A DNA stretch of 64,000 nucleotides, from positions 3,031,501-3,095,500 of the forward strand of contig JAVTVJ010000040.1 in the NCBI GenBank assembly GCA_034509425.1, read 5' to 3'. The position numbers and the translations under genes are program-made. Of the stretch, positions 36,744 through 51,355 are shown piece by piece. This DNA is from Eopsaltria australis. Lineage: Eukaryota > Chordata > Aves > Passeriformes > Petroicidae. Position 1 is the first letter of the stretch. Each line of letters starts with the position of its first letter. The notes under the pieces were generated by a model, which was given only the letters and a program-made list of their open reading frames with translations, did no database searches and was not told where the DNA came from.

Positions 36744-39700
36744 CTGAGGCAAGAGGAATACACTAATTAGTAAAACTAATTTCAGGAAAATTTTGTGGCA
36801 GCTGAGAAAGTCCCAGGAAAAAAAAAAAAAAGAAGAAATAACTTTTAGATAAAATTAACAATTGTACCAAATACCTCCATCATGCCAGTCAGGTGACAAT
36901 GAGAAACAGGAAATCTCACTTACTTGCGTAAGTGAGAAAGGCTGGAGACCTTTAATAGTCTAACTATAATTTCCAGTATTGTTTTGCTTGCTCTATGGAG
37001 CCAAAAAAAGACAAGACACCCTGTATAAACATGAAGCAGTATTACAGGAAACATGCATTTTTCTTAATTTCAGGGAGTTGCTTGCCACATTTGTTTACAG
37101 AATCACTCATTCTGTTTACAGGGACATTAACTGCGTATCATTTTTCCTCTCTGTGATTTTTATACACTGTGCACTCATTCTGAAAGTAAGTCAGTGGACC
37201 CTCTTTTATGCAGTTCAAGCCTAACATTGCAACACAGTCATTATGGTGCTTCCTACATGTATTAGTTTATGAAAGGGCTGACCCCAAAATAAAACAATGC
37301 AAATCACATCAGCGCTCAAACCGAATGCCACAGTGCTGGGAGAAACAGAAAGGCATGAGTCTGTCTCTGGCACTGCAACAGCTCCAGGGACTGCTCAGCC
37401 AAGCTGCAAAGTCCTCTGCTGGGGCTGGGCAGGAGGAAGCAAGCCTAGGGCTGGCAGCTTGGAAAGGAGGAAAGGGGGGACCAGGGGATCTGGCATAATC
37501 ACAGAGGAGAAATGAAAAGCAAAAGGCAGAACAAGAGAAAATGCATGCTGAAACTTGAAGGAAACCAAAGTGAAAGAAACAGGTGTGGACAAGTAGATAA
37601 ATGATGAGGGGAAAAAACAATCAGTCATGATTCTTATTTTCAAAAATAAAAGAGTAGATGAGAAGGGAGGAGCAAGCCCACCCTTTAGAGAGAACACAGG
37701 AAAAGGAAAGGTGAGAAGGAAGGTCAGCATGAAAAATGGAAAAGTAAAGTGGGAAAAAGAAGAAAAATCTCAAGAAAAATGAGAAAATTGTGATGCTTAC
37801 CCCTCCACCCTCCCCCCCCAAAAAGCTTCTCCATTGTCTTGTTTTTCTCTTGTTTTTCTCTTGGCAGAAAAAAAAATGTAGACTGGAAGAAAGCAAAAGG
37901 ATGATTACATTCTCGCAGTAAGGAGATAAAGGAGGGGAGCAAATTGGATATGAACTGTATTCATCAGGGGATACGTAAGGGAGTAGCTGAATTCAAGAAC
38001 ACAGCAATGCAAAAAAGAACATTTCTTCAAGAAGGAAAACTATCTGTCCAGTGGAATTCCCAAAATATTACTGCAATCCCACAGCTTTGTCCAAAAACCC
38101 AGTAAATAAAACTTTTGTCTGAAACTTTTCCCACCATTCCAAGACAGTTGGTATTTAATCTAAATAACCTCCTGCTGAGTGTTGATCACAGCCTGTAGCT
38201 CTGCAATCCAGCCTCATCACAGCCCAGTCTAAATAGAGCTTTAATAAATAGTCAGCTGAAATACACTCAAATTCCAACTTGCTTAGTGTATGATCTCTAT
38301 TTCTGAACTCATTATGGCTGAACCAAAATCTGGAACTTCGCGATGTTTGTGGAATGCAGGATTTTTGTGTTGGGTCTCCAGCTGTTGTGAAGTCACTGCT
38401 GTTTGGTGTATCAGCAATTTTGACTGGAAAAATTAGAATGTGTTTTCAAATACGTGGCGAAGCCTGCAGCTATGGCCAGACCAGAGTATAACAAATGCCT
38501 TGATGGTAAATAGGCCACCAGCATTGCATCTCAGGTAAAGGCTGAAAAGGGAGACCAGAACTGTATTTGGTTCAGCCCAGGTTCTTCCCACCTCACTCCA
38601 AATGCTCCTTTTGCAACTGGTTTGCTTCTGCTCATTATCATTTTAATGACACAGACCTCACTGCCTGTCCTTTGCTCACCTGACTGAGCCACGCCTCATC
38701 ACAGCAAATCCTCACTGAACAATGACGGATTTATTGACATGCACAGGGGTCCAAACATAAGAAAATTAGATTTGTTCAAATCCAAACTTCACAGGAACTG
38801 GGAGACCAAAAAACTGCAAGCACAATTTCTAATGACACAGACATTTTTAAGATCCCTAGAGATCTACTGCCCCCCTGATATTTTTACATTGAACAAAAAA
38901 ACCAGAAAGTGCCTGTTTGCAAGCAGATGAGGACTCCCCAGTCCTCACTTAAATGCAAAGCACTTGCTGTTGCAAGAGAGCTATGACTGCAGTTGCTCCT
39001 TCAGCCAGATACCTCTTCCAAAATAGCCCCTTCCCACCTGCCAGGTCCAATCAGCAGCCCAGAGGAGGGCTTTTATAGAGGCCAGCGATCATTTCCTCCT
39101 GCTTTAGATCCAGTGACCCAATGCTAACACCATTCCCCACTCCCAGCATTACTGCACTGACTGACAGGGTCAGTCCTTGCTAGATGTCACTAAATCAACA
39201 TCCCTGCAGGGTCTCTTTCCAAAGGGAGAATACGCTGTCCCGGGTGACCTTCAGAGTTCACAAGTGATTGGCGCAGAAGCCCCACACCATCCATCACTCC
39301 GGCAGGAAGGGACATTTGCAGGGGATCAGAATGGCACGGGACTGCCATGAACTTCCTGCACCCTGCTTCCCTGCATACCGAGCCAGTGGTTCATTTATCA
39401 GGAGAAGGGAATAGAAGGTGAAGTCAATGAAGCTGCATTGAGTGCGGCAGAGGTCAGGCCCAGGAGGGAACCCAAAGTGTGCATGCACACATACACGAGA
39501 GACACAGAGAGAGGGCAAGTATGTTTTCTATTAGCTGCCTGCTATAAATATTACCTTTCAGGTCAAATATTTTGTTTTGAAAATAGCCAAATCCCAAGGA
39601 CTGCTTCCACTCATCAATCTAAAAGGAGGGGAAAGAAATGTCAATGTTTTCTTCATCTGAAAATTAGCTCAAAACAAACAAGGTCATGGCTGTTTCATGG

Positions 39701-42700
39701 CTAACAATGATGAGCGACTTCTATCAGCTTCTCTTTTGTTCCTGACCTAGGTAAGAGAAAAGCCAGATTTCTGATGCATGGAGGAGCAATTCCCAGGACA
39801 ATACCTAGAGAGGCAGTCCTTCATGTGAACTGTGATCTGGAGTGCCCATACAGCAGATCTAGAACTGACCAAACTGAAAATGTGATGCAGCTAATGCCTT
39901 ACCACGCAAAGATTTTAAACCATATAACTAAAAGTAATGGATTACATGCTGGCTTAATTTGCTAGGAGATATGACCCTGCTTTAATACCTCCTTTACAAT
40001 TAATAATGGCCTTAATGGCCTTATTTAAATGCAAACAAGCAATAAACACTTCTTCACCATACACTGCCTGTTACTGAGGAACATTTGTGAAAACTCAGCT
40101 GCTTGGCTGGCAAGTAACACCTGAGACCTGATAAACAGTCCTGGTTTCCTTATCACAGACCTTATCAGGGATAGGTAGAGTCTGGGGGACACAAATGAAG
40201 AGGCTGCTTTCTGAAACCCCTCTGCTCGTCCTGTTTCAGTATCTGTAACAGCTCACAGCCCCAGCTGCAGGCAGGCAGTCACTGGGAGCACACCTGCTGC
40301 CCAGATGCCAGTGCAAGAACCACACAGGTCGCCTTCCCCACTGGCATCTTCTCTCTCCATTTGCTGAGCAAATGACAGGGGGGAGGCCTGCGTTCCTCTG
40401 CTCATAGTCACGCAGGGGGTTGGAGTCTGGGCAACATGGACATTGTGACTCGGCAGTTCTGACTCACACACCCCTCTCCTGAGGGAGCAAAATTTTAGCT
40501 CCTTTACACTGTGAGCTCAAGCATTGCACTGAGTTTTGTAAGGCTGTGTGTAAACATCACATCAATACCCAAAGCAACTCACTTGCCACTAAATACACTA
40601 TCACCAGCTTCACAAAGACAGCTTTTTTCATTCTGGCGGCTGCAATTACATATGGCAACTCCTCTAGTATATTTTCTATGGCCTGGTAAATGCTTTGCAT
40701 ATGTTTTGAAAAATAAGAGAAGGTTAATAAAAGGTGACAACATTCCAGCCCAGGAGCAGAGTGCCCTACCTGGCACTTTAACTCTGTCCCATGAGTCCAT
40801 GAGATGGAAGGAAGGGACTCTAGGCACACCTTACCCATTGCTTCACACTCTTGTCCTCCCCACGGCAAAAGCGTAACAGGCACCTTGGTGCTCTGGCTCT
40901 TTCCTCAAGTCCAAATATATTCATTATCACCAACCACAGCCATCCTAGTAGTTGCACTACATAGCCAATCACTAACAATTTTTACACACCAGTGAAGGCA
41001 GAGTTGGGAATGTCAGCATTTTCTGGGATGGAGAGGGAGGAAGTGAGACAGCAGAAATAGCTATTACCACCAGCTCACCTGTGCCATACATTAGTAACTT
41101 GGCAGCTGAAACACCATTGCAACCTAACTGGAAGCCCAGGCTTTGAAAGTGCTTTTCCAGTGCAAACTTTATGCCTTGTTTTGCTCTGCTCTGGCTCTTG
41201 GGCCAGAGAGGGCCAGGAAGGCAAAATTCTCAGGGCAACCCCTCTGTCACTGCACCCCAAATCTCTACACTGAGAGAACATGCCAGTGAATGCACCACAA
41301 TAGTCACTATTGTGCTGTGGTAAAGTGTAATTAACTTTCAATAATCAAGTTGAGCATGTCCTTAACTAACTGCAAAATCACCTCCTTCTGCCATCTTCAT
41401 GGACAGCCTGAAGTCTGAAGGAAGTGAACACCCTCATCATACGCATCCCTGCCAGGCTACCCCAACACATGCAGAACCTATGCAGGAGCTGAGGATTTCT
41501 TCTCAAACCATCCAATACCATTTCATGGCTGAAGTATGAGGACCAATGATCCATGTAACAGCTTAATTACAGCAATGTGATGGGAAGGATGTTTCTTACC
41601 TAGCAGAATACCTAACCCATATATTACAAAACTTAAAGGTACTTCAAAGACAGTGGTAGCGTGAAAAAAAGTATAGCAGAAAGGCAGGCAAGATGCCCCA
41701 CTTATGTGATCTTTTACCATTTTCCTACCACATGCATTGCCTACAATACACCATTGGAAGATTTACCATGTCCACATATCCATGGATAGAAGTCTAAGTT
41801 GTAAATAATTATGACTCAAAGAGGGGCACTGTTTTGTCTTATGCTGTCAGATTAGGTATATCAAAACAAACTCCTTTGCAGTGAGGAAATACCAGGGCAA
41901 AAGCAAACTGTGAAGGAGAAAGCCATGAAAGAGGGATCCTTATGTTCTATGTAGGTCTTGCCCCAGGCACAGAGACAGGTATGAGCAGCACTGAGGTGAA
42001 GGCAATGCTAATATTAAGAAGGGGTATACATTCAGCAAAGTATTCAACTCCGTAGGTATGGAAATTGCTATGTGTGCTGGGAACCAGAGGGAACCACCAA
42101 GGCATCCCTTGCCACCTGAGCTGGTTCTCTCTGGGCAGCAGCATTTGATGTCCATTGGCCTCTCCAGTGGGGGTATGTCTGCAATAAGCAGCTGCTATGC
42201 AATTGTTTACTGCTGTTATGACTGCTCTGGTTTATGCACTGGAATGGGATTATCTGTGGGGGTTAGGTGATTGGGCTGGGATGAGGACTAGCTGCCTGAG
42301 ACTCAAGCCAGCCAAAACAGAGATCACCCAAGAGGTGCAGAAGACAAGTGGGGGTGGAGAGGACAGGAAGGATAAGCCTGTATCAGCCCTTCCACCCAAC
42401 ATACAGCCTTTTATACACAAATCAAATTTGAAGCACGAAGGTCTTGTTACAGGCAAAGCTGATACTACACTAGAGCCACATCAAAGAGCCTTTTTTCTTC
42501 GTCTGCGCTTGGTAAAGAGTGTGTGACCTCTTATTTCAGATGTGGATTTCTGACATTTACCATATTTTGGTCACCTCAAGAGCAGGCTACTGTCATGGCT
42601 TTACTTGCTCGGGTCCTTACAATTACACAGTAGTTGAAGTGAAATCAAACACGAGACAGCCTAAGAGTGGCTCTATGATTACTTATGCACGACAGTTAGC

Positions 42701-45700
42701 AGGTGTAATTTAATGCAGTGATAAGGGTTTAGCTGTAAGTGCTTTCAGTTTCCCTAAGACACTTCTGCCTACACTGCCACAGTATAACTCCATGGCCCTG
42801 TACATCTGCGTAAGTTTATTGATATGCAAGAAGCAACATTGTCTAAATGCTGATTTTAGATTTGTAATCAGTTCACTGGGAAGGTTTCTCTTCTTAAGAT
42901 GACTTTTGCTATTTTTGCACTATCAATTCTTCCTGGTTTTGCTTGAATTTTGACACTGTTGGCTTTATAATTCTTAGGAGAGATAAATTGTGTACTAAAT
43001 ATAACCAGACAGGAGGAGGACTGCTAGTCTGTGAATCTCTGAAGTAATAATACAACTGTCTTTTAAACTGTTAGGCACTGAATACTGCAATGCAATACTC
43101 CAAATTCAGTGGTTATGCTGTACATACCTATTACATACAAAAGTTACACAGCATGATCATACAACTTTCACAGTTCCCTCCGAAGTGAGATGAGATTCAA
43201 TAACTGCTTCCCACACAAAATTCATGCCCAGGAATTATGTATATATAAATACACCAAGCTATATCACAGTGCAAGACACATCACTCTAAAATAAACTCAC
43301 AATATTTCCCAATATAAAATAATGTAAAATTTATTACTTCTACCACCATAAAATGTTTTTTTCTGTTTCCTGTAATCATCAATCTAAAGTGGAAAGCAGT
43401 AAAAAAATCTAATTTTTCTGAGAGGAGTTTTCCAAAACACACCATCTTTCAAATTTCTAAAGAATTTAACAAGCATGCTCATGGAAGCAAAGACCTATGC
43501 ACTGTTTCCAGCTTTAATGGTTCAGCAGGGTACTGAGGTGTGAGAATCAGAAAGTGAGCTAAAAAGAGTAACTTTAGTGGGATGTTCTCAGCTGAAAAAC
43601 ATATGGGAAACAAGCTGAAACCTGGGGTAACTATAGAAGTAAGAAACTTATTTTGATTCTAAGAAATAAAATTTTGCAAAACAGACATGTAGTTTATCAC
43701 TAATTTTAATTTGTTACTAGCTTTGAGTACACGTGAAGTATCTGCTCTTGCCAAGTGCAGCACTATCACTAAGTTTACTTTTTTAAGTGACATTCTGCTA
43801 TAATGCTTCCCTTTATTTTTTTTCAAAAGTCTGGAAAGTTTGCTTCAGTAAATTCAAGCCACACTGAGATACCAGACACCCTACTTACTCAGATCCAAGT
43901 GAGTGACATAGAAAAGGAAGTGGAGGGAAGGAGGAGAATTGTCTCAGAACCAGTTAAGAAGGCAAGAGGTGGGGGTGTTTCCACACATTGTAGAAGTTTT
44001 GTTTTGGGATGAATGAATAATGTTAAGCAGTGTGAGTCAAAAAAGTACCAAGTGTTCCCAAAGAAAGTCTGAGTATTTTTAAAAATACATGTTTTATTTC
44101 AAAAGGGACGGTCTGAGATGCTATGCTTTGAGAATGATTAAAGTAATTAGAGGCTTTAAAAAGCTTCAGCTGAAAACCCTCCAACTCTTAACCAGAACAA
44201 CAAACTGAATTCATAACCAACCATGTTAATTGCTTTGCTTTCCACAACAGCACGTATTGGCAAAGTTATTTGTTGTGAAAACCTCCTTTATACAGCTCTA
44301 GCTGAAGAGCACAGGGCCGTTTCCCCAAATTTGAGGGATGAAAGGACTGCTCTGACTTTGGCCAGACCACAGTATGCTTCTCTGGTTGCCAAAGGCAGCT
44401 AGTACTCTGCAGAGCTCCAAATACACCTTTGTTTTTCCCCAGCACACTTTGGAGATAGGATAGGCAAGAGATAAGGGAGAGGCATGGAAATTCCCCTCCA
44501 AGCAGAGGAAGGCTGGAGGGGGGGAAGCATGCGGGGAATTTCCTTCACACGAGGTGAATTTCCTGGGAGCAGCACTGGTTGGGATGTTTGCACAAAAGCC
44601 ATGTTGACCAGCTACAGCAGAATATGGTATTGGTCTCACTTCCATGAAAGGGAACTGGAAATGTCACTGCATTGATCAAATCTGGCTTACCATGCACTTC
44701 AGATACATTGAGTGCTATTAAGTTACCTCATTTTCTTGCATATTTCTCCAGCCATCTCCCCACCAGCAGCCTTAGCAAATATAACTTCAAACTACTGGCC
44801 AGGTACCCTCAATGATCAGGGCTGCTGGTTGATCTCTCTCTGCCTCTAACACACACTGCTTGGAATATTATTTTTTTTAAAGCTCCATTTAAATAGGATT
44901 CGAGAGCTGAGGACTGTTATCCTTCACCACCTAACTTTTTCACCTGCTGTAACTCCTGACAGGATTGAACCACTTCATTAACTTTAGTACCTTTGTGAAA
45001 GAGCTTATCAAAAACATATCCAATTTTTGTTTTCACACATTTCTTTCCCTCTTCAGGAGAAAGCAGAATGCCAAGCAGCACAGTACACCTTACAAAATCC
45101 TCTGTGTCTACAGCACTTCCTCCTTTTACTTACTAGGAGAATTGAAGGTGACTATTCTTACACCTACCACAACCATTTAAGCAATTCTTTGCTTTCTTCA
45201 GAAGTCTACACACACACACAAAAATTCCAAACTTGCATATGTTTCTATGTACATTGTAAAGCTTTTTTATTTCATTCTTTGGGGGAAGAAATGAGGGAAA
45301 ATCTGTTGCCTTTTTCCAATTCCTCATCTTCACAACTGGCAGTGAGTAACTCCTAACAGCTATTTTCCTCCATCATCCATTGGGGTGAAGCTGACACAGT
45401 AATTCCTATCATATAGTTGCTAGAAAAAACCCCCAAATGTTGTTTATTTTCATTATATGGTGCTAAAAGCATGTGCAGCTGCAGCTAAGGAGCTGTTGTG
45501 TAAAGAAAAATGCTTATATTCTATTTCATCCAAGCACTAAGTAAAAGCTTAGCATCAAGGGTATGAGTGATCCTACCCATTCAGCCAGTATCCCTCGTGG
45601 AAGTGAAGCTGAGGATGCCAGAGGAGCCTGTGCCAGTACTGAGAAGTGTGTGAGCTGAATTCATGCCTTTCCTACATCAGCAGCAACACAACACTGCTAT

Positions 45701-45929
45701 AAAAAAAATCCTTTACCATCTGACTTTCAGTCACAAATACACCCGCATTTTTAAACTCAGTTGGACAAACCATAGCAAACACTTAGGAGCTGGACATTTC
45801 CCTGTTTGAGGACAGGTGGAGTTATCAGAGCTGGCTGAAGAATTGTGAACTCACATCAGCACTCAGCAATGCAGAGGAAAACGGAGGGGAAAAGCCCCCA
45901 AAACAACCACCCGCCACGGATTTTCAGTA
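36744..45929. other. Non-coding stretch with short hairpin and purine-rich DNA
   Basis: A10-bp perfect hairpin lies at 36,914-36,937. From about 37,500 to 37,790 the plus strand is purine-rich. A 9-bp tandem duplication of TAATGGCCT occurs near 40,004-40,021. Donor-like sites on the minus strand near 38,679 and 41,078 lack pyrimidine tracts upstream. No gene supported. Confidence 0.45.
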
Positions 45930-46150
45930 TATAAAGTTGTTGCAAGAGGTGCCGAAAGAAATAATTTTGAGCCAAGCAAGTTTGGCTTGATGGCTACGCT
46001 AATTACAGGCCAGGGCTGCTCCCGCTGTGCAGAAGAAGGCCAAGGCTCGCTGTCAGGCAGACGGATTAGCCCCTGCTGCCCATTAAGGGCAGCGCCTGAG
46101 TGTAGGCAGGCACACGGAAGGAAACATAAGAAGGCGGCATGTGCATAACC
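45930..46150. promoter_or_regulatory. Candidate conserved enhancer block (OTX/PITX-like and homeodomain motifs)
   Basis: Among the stronger enhancer candidates. CpGs are frequent compared with flanks. CGCTAATTACAGG (about 45,998-46,010) and GACGGATTAGCCC (about 46,060-46,072, with a bicoid-type GGATTA) are intact. An everted NFI-like pair GCCAA-N6-TTGGC lies at about 45,971-45,986. No open frame or splice pair. Conservation not measured. Confidence 0.35.
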
Positions 46151-49100
46151 AAACAGGCTACCTTGCTGAAAAGAAAACCCCTAAAGCCACATTCTGCTTC
46201 ATTAGCACATGAAAATAAGGTAATTGAATACTTCATTCTCCCATCCAGAGCCAAGATCCATCACTCAGGGAAATGGAGTTTTGATAAGGTGGGGTGTTTA
46301 AATGAGGCAGAAAGAGTCTTTGAGTGTGTGTTACTTTGTTTATCTGAGAGAAATCCCACTTAAATATAAGCAAAAAAGATATAAAAATCACTCTATCCTA
46401 TGAATTACTGTTACACGACAAAGACCCTCCTAGGATGGAATTTACACTAATTTTAACATTTTTCTGAAGACAGAAGGCATTGCACTTGTTGCTGCCTTTA
46501 CTTTTGTATCAAAATCCACTTTTCTCTTGTTTAGCTTTTTTTCCTTTCCTCTTCTTGAAATCTGTGTCACTAGGTATTTTTGCTGGCTTTTAACATATCA
46601 TACATCAAGAGATGAAAACTTCAGCAATTGTCAGGGCAAGGTATTTTAATAAAACATTTCTCATTCTTTTTTTAAAGTTATACATGTAGTGTATTCAAGT
46701 TTTGGTGTTTTGACTTATTCAACACTCCAGCTGATTATCAAAATATTAAAATAAACTTTATAAAATATTTATCATTACCAATTTCAGACTCAGCTCCTAT
46801 TTTAGTTCTTTAGCCTTGTTTTAGGGGGAAAAAAAGATAAAAAATCCTGATATTTGAAAGGCAAAAACATAAGCAGAATGTGTTTTATTGTCCTTAGCAA
46901 GCTAAAAAGCAACAAAGTCATTTTCTCCCACTGGCTAATCACCTAAAGTATGAAGTACGGTGACCGGCATTTCCTCCAGAAAAAAATATTTACGTAAATA
47001 CTGTAAATAGACCCTTTTCCTCAGCCAAAAATGCCTGCTATGGTATTAAGTTTTTTTATAAGAGAGCAGGAACTAGAGACGCACAGAACTAGACAGGCTG
47101 CACCCTTGTTCCTCGGGTTTAGGTGGTATAGTTTCCCAGTCTCATATGCTGATGTATTATCTTGAACTATAAAGAAAACTAACGTGACATTACAGACCAG
47201 CTTGCAGCACTGGCAACCACAAGGATTTTGATGACATTTAAAAGAGACACCTCCCCCAGCCTCTCTAACAGTGATGCCTGACCATGTTTCAGGCTTTCGT
47301 TGTGCTCTCTCATGTGTCCAGGCATGTGATAAAACAATGAAAAGGCTTTCCTGCTTATAAATATGGACAATAACCAGAGTGCTAGGAAAGAGCTGCATTT
47401 TTAAAGGTAACTAAACTGTGTTGGTGCTAGGGCTGTGCTATCGTTCCCCCTTGTCCAGGCTGTCTGCTCCCGCCACCACATCTTTGCTGCTGGTGGCAGA
47501 ACTGGTCCACTGCTGTGAAAAGCCAGTTTGGGGAGATAACCCTGCAGAAAGCTTCTTGATTTTCTGTGGTTTAGCCTGCAGATTGGGGGCTGCATGGTGG
47601 CTTGTATGGAATGAGCTGTGAGCCAGCTCTAGAGCAAGGGAGAAGGCAGGAACTGCAAGGAAAGAGGGACTGTAAGCTGTTGTGGACCTACACCCTCTGG
47701 AACAACGCCACTTTGGCCAAACGACTGAAGATGGACCAAAGAAAAAACTGAAGGCCTGGGGCAGGGTCCAGGAGGTAAACATCTCACCACCCCTGCTCAC
47801 AGTCAATATAATGGTGGGATAATTAAAGGGGTTACATCTGAAGGCAAACATTCTTCAGGCTGAATCTTCAGGAAGCAATCTTGAAGGTAACTGGGCCCTA
47901 CATCGTAGCTTTGAAACACATACAGCAGCACAACCACCACCTTAGAGTCAAGTCACCACTTCACATAGCTTGGCAACCTAAAAAAACAGAGGGGTGACAC
48001 AGCAAGCATACAGTATCACCAGCTGACAAGCAAGCACACTGCTGCTCCCCAAAGATACAGTGGGCAAGCAAAAGAGGAGCTGGGCTGAAGGCTTTGCTGC
48101 AAGTGAACTACAATGGTCCAGCCTTGTGCTCGTAGCAGCACTTGCCACTCCTGCACCACAGCTGCCACAGGCAACAGCAGGGCTGGCAACCCTTGTTTTG
48201 TGCTGCTGGCTGAATAGACCTCCTAAGCAAAATTAGCAGGCCACGAATTAACACCCCCTTTAGTGCCTGCCAACAGAAAACAAAAATAAAACAAAACCAT
48301 GTGGCCAAGGGTTGTGTAAAATGCTGTCACAAGCTTCTTGCATATTTTCCCCACCCTTCGACTGGGAGAACACACTGTGAAAACTTTGCAACTAAAGCAA
48401 ACATTTGCAAATTATACCCAGCTTGTTATTTTCTGTGGAATAAATCTGGGTAAAGCAAAATAAGGACTCTATCTCAATCTCTATCTCAGAAATAATATCT
48501 TAAATCAAACTGTCCAAACAACCCTCTTTATCACCTCGTAAGGTACAGATTTCCCAGGCCTGAGTCCAGAAAGCAAACCATGTGCCCCAGGAATTCATCC
48601 AGAGCAAACTGGAGCTGCAGGGCCCACCAGAAAAGAAAAAAATGTGTATCATCAAAGCACTGGTAACTTCCCCAACATGTTAAAAAAAATGACTGCAAGA
48701 GGTCTTATGCACATTGAGAACATACACCAAAGCTCTTGATGACCACAGTTACCCAACACTCCTGGCTTACTACTTCTTACCAAACATGCACCCAAAATCA
48801 AGCAGTTTCCTTCATGCCATATCTACATTCAGATTCCCATGTAAAAGTCTAACAGTGTGGCTGCTGGCTTCCTTGAGTCAATGGAAATTTCTGCCTGAAA
48901 TCCCCCATTGCTAACAACGTGCCAACACTGAAGCAACACGAAAAATATCAGGACTCTCATGTAAAACACCGTTGTTATACATCTAAGTCAGTTGTGTCAC
49001 AGAAGCAAGTGAAAAATTGATGGTAAAAGTCTCTCTACCTTGATAAATTTTTAAAAAGCTAGTATTTCTGATTTCAGCAAGTTCAGTTAACGAAGATGAG

Positions 49101-49199
49101 AATTACTGCCAGGAGCAATAGTACACATTATTGTTACACAAATATGTACAGCACACATCCACACAACCCGCATAAAAAGAAACCAAGCATAACTCCACT
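46151..49199. other. Non-coding stretch, no gene seen
   Basis: Minus-strand open frames at 47,021-47,398 and 47,438-47,851 (125 and 137 codons) are not recognisable and have no splice support. AT-rich DNA dominates 46,440-46,860. Confidence 0.45.
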
Positions 49200-49440
49200 T
49201 AGTCTGCATATCTAATTAAATCTAATTATTTTTTTCACCATGCTGAGCAACAGAGGAAGATTTAACAAGTGTCATTATTTCTCCCAGGTGGAATAATCTT
49301 TTTAATTTGCTCATGTGAGAAAAGAAAAGCCATTTAATGAGAAGGATGAAATTGATTATTAATTAAACATCTTCCAGGGCCAGGAGGATCCTCCCCCATT
49401 TGGTATAGATTTCCTTTAGTTTTAAACAAGCTGAAGGGCA
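49200..49440. promoter_or_regulatory. Possible homeodomain-rich regulatory block
   Basis: Repeated TAAT-type cores (TCTAATTAAATCTAATTATT, TTTTTAATTTGC, CCATTTAATGAG, TTGATTATTAATTAAAC) lie within about 170 bp and are followed by balanced DNA. AT-richness alone can generate such motifs, so the call is weak. Confidence 0.2.
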
Positions 49441-51355
49441 AGAGACAGATGCCTCCTTGGCTTTTTGTTTTAGCTGGTATGTGTTTGTAATGGCTTGAAG
49501 ATGTTTCTCAGTTTACTTGTCAGCCTTTTTGGCATCGGTCATCCAGAGGTCTCTGCCCCAAAACACAATGGGTGTTTTTTCAGTGCTTGTGACAATATCC
49601 CAGTGCAGTTCAATGCAAGACTGGACATTAGTTTTGCTATTTAAGTGGCAGCACTTACTGACAGTATTTTTTCTTCTAATCACTGCCACTTTTTCGAACT
49701 GCATATTCGTTTGTAGTAACTGAAAGTAAGTCACCTCATCGAAACAGGCTCATGACTGATTTTCTAGTGAAAACTTGCAAACAACAAACAGGACGACAGG
49801 TCAGAGTTGCCGAGACATGTGGCCCCTTTCCCTTTTTCTTACACCACCACCACCTAGGGGACCTTTGATCTGAATGTCAGCGGTGAAAATACACAAACAG
49901 ATACTCTCTTATTATATACTCACAGGTGTACATTCCTAAAACTGTTACATTCCATTACTTTCAGCTGTGCTTGAAAACAATACCTTCAGAAGTTGACCCC
50001 TTCTCTCCTCTGATCGCACTGGTATCCGAGTACAAAGCACCACAGCAAGCACGGTATTCCAAACACCGTCAATGACCATGCCAACAAATGCAAGCAGCCC
50101 TTGTGAGGACAGGGCCAGAGCGCTGGCTGAAGCTCCTCTGTGTTACTTACACGGTGCACCACTTCACAGCTTGCACAGACAGGGTGCTTCTCACCCAGTG
50201 GGAGCACTTCAGGGCCAGGAGCTGGAGTTTTGATGCAGAGAAGGCTGGATTTAAGGCAAACTCTGCTCTGTTTTATCAGTGCAGCAAGAATTAAAAATCT
50301 TATTGAAATACATTCAGCCTCTGTGGATGTTCAGAACACTTCCCATAACAGCATGAAACAAATAATCTGTTTGGGCTGGGGTTATTGAATGCAAAAGAAC
50401 ATGCCACCCTCATAATGTTCATACTTTTTTTAAAAATCACTCTCCAGCTTTGGCAGCTTAACATAAGAGGAAGTGCTCTTCTTCTGTTAAAAATATGACA
50501 GTATACTTCAGCAACAAGAATGGCGGAAAAAAGTGTGAGGGAATTTTTCCATTCTTTCCTCTGATTGTTCCATACAGTGTTTATCAGCAGGCTGGTACCA
50601 CATCTCCTTTTGTTAGAAAATTAAAAGTTGAACTGCAAACATAAAAGCCACCATGAACCATGCAATAACCTTCAGGCATTTTAAGAGCAGCAGAGGTTAG
50701 AAGGGCAGCTCCTGACTCTAAACAGCACCTATTGTTTCTTTTTCTTCTTGAATAACAAAAGCAGAGCTGAAAGCTATTTACCTGGTTTTACCTCTGTCAG
50801 ATCTCATTTCCCCCTTTATTTTCAGCAGATGATCTTATCAAATAGTGTAATTTCTAGCAATTGCTTTGATCAGATTTTTTTTGTTTTTGCTGTGATAGAT
50901 TATTTCATTCTCTAATAGATAACTCAGCATACAAAGTCACAGCAGAAAAACACTTAGGAGATTTCAGGAGTCTGTCAATGTGTATTTAAATTAAGAGTAA
51001 CTATTTTTAAGCTTGTAAGTTAAAATGCTTTCATTTTGAAATCATGAGAGCCAACTTACAGTACAAGGCTCTGCGAACACTTGCAAACACTCCCACACAA
51101 ACAACTTTCTGTCTGAACCGTCCCATGTGTTCCCCTCCCGCTGCAGACTCGTATAACTGGACACTTAACTTGCCCAAAGCCAACTGCAGAGCAAGGCTGG
51201 AAGGATTAAACTCCCGATCCAAACACTTTCTGGTGTTCTGCTATCCAGTGTAGTGTGTCCATTATATTACTCAAATTACTTATAAACAAAAACCTTGCAT
51301 GAGTCGGCACCACGCAGACTTTTTGCGAGTGGCCGGGAGGGATCTGTAGTTAGTA
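49441..51355. other. Non-coding stretch, no gene seen
   Basis: Open frames on both strands near 49,513-49,734 and 49,986-50,390 overlap each other and show no recognisable product. Donor-like CCAG|GTAAAT near 50,781 (minus) has no partner. Confidence 0.45.

Noticed and set aside
38647..38716. Minus-strand exon with TCAG|GTGAGC donor near 38,679
   Set aside because: The acceptor tract is poor and the short open frame is expected by chance.
41050..41110. Minus-strand exon with ACAG|GTGAGC donor near 41,078
   Set aside because: No pyrimidine tract at the acceptor; no coding signal.
42010..42060. Further L3-like fragment (ATTCAGCAAAGTATTCAAC)
   Set aside because: One short arm without its partner is not enough to call.
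47438..47851. 137-codon minus-strand open frame
   Set aside because: No domain or splice evidence; other frames are also open here.
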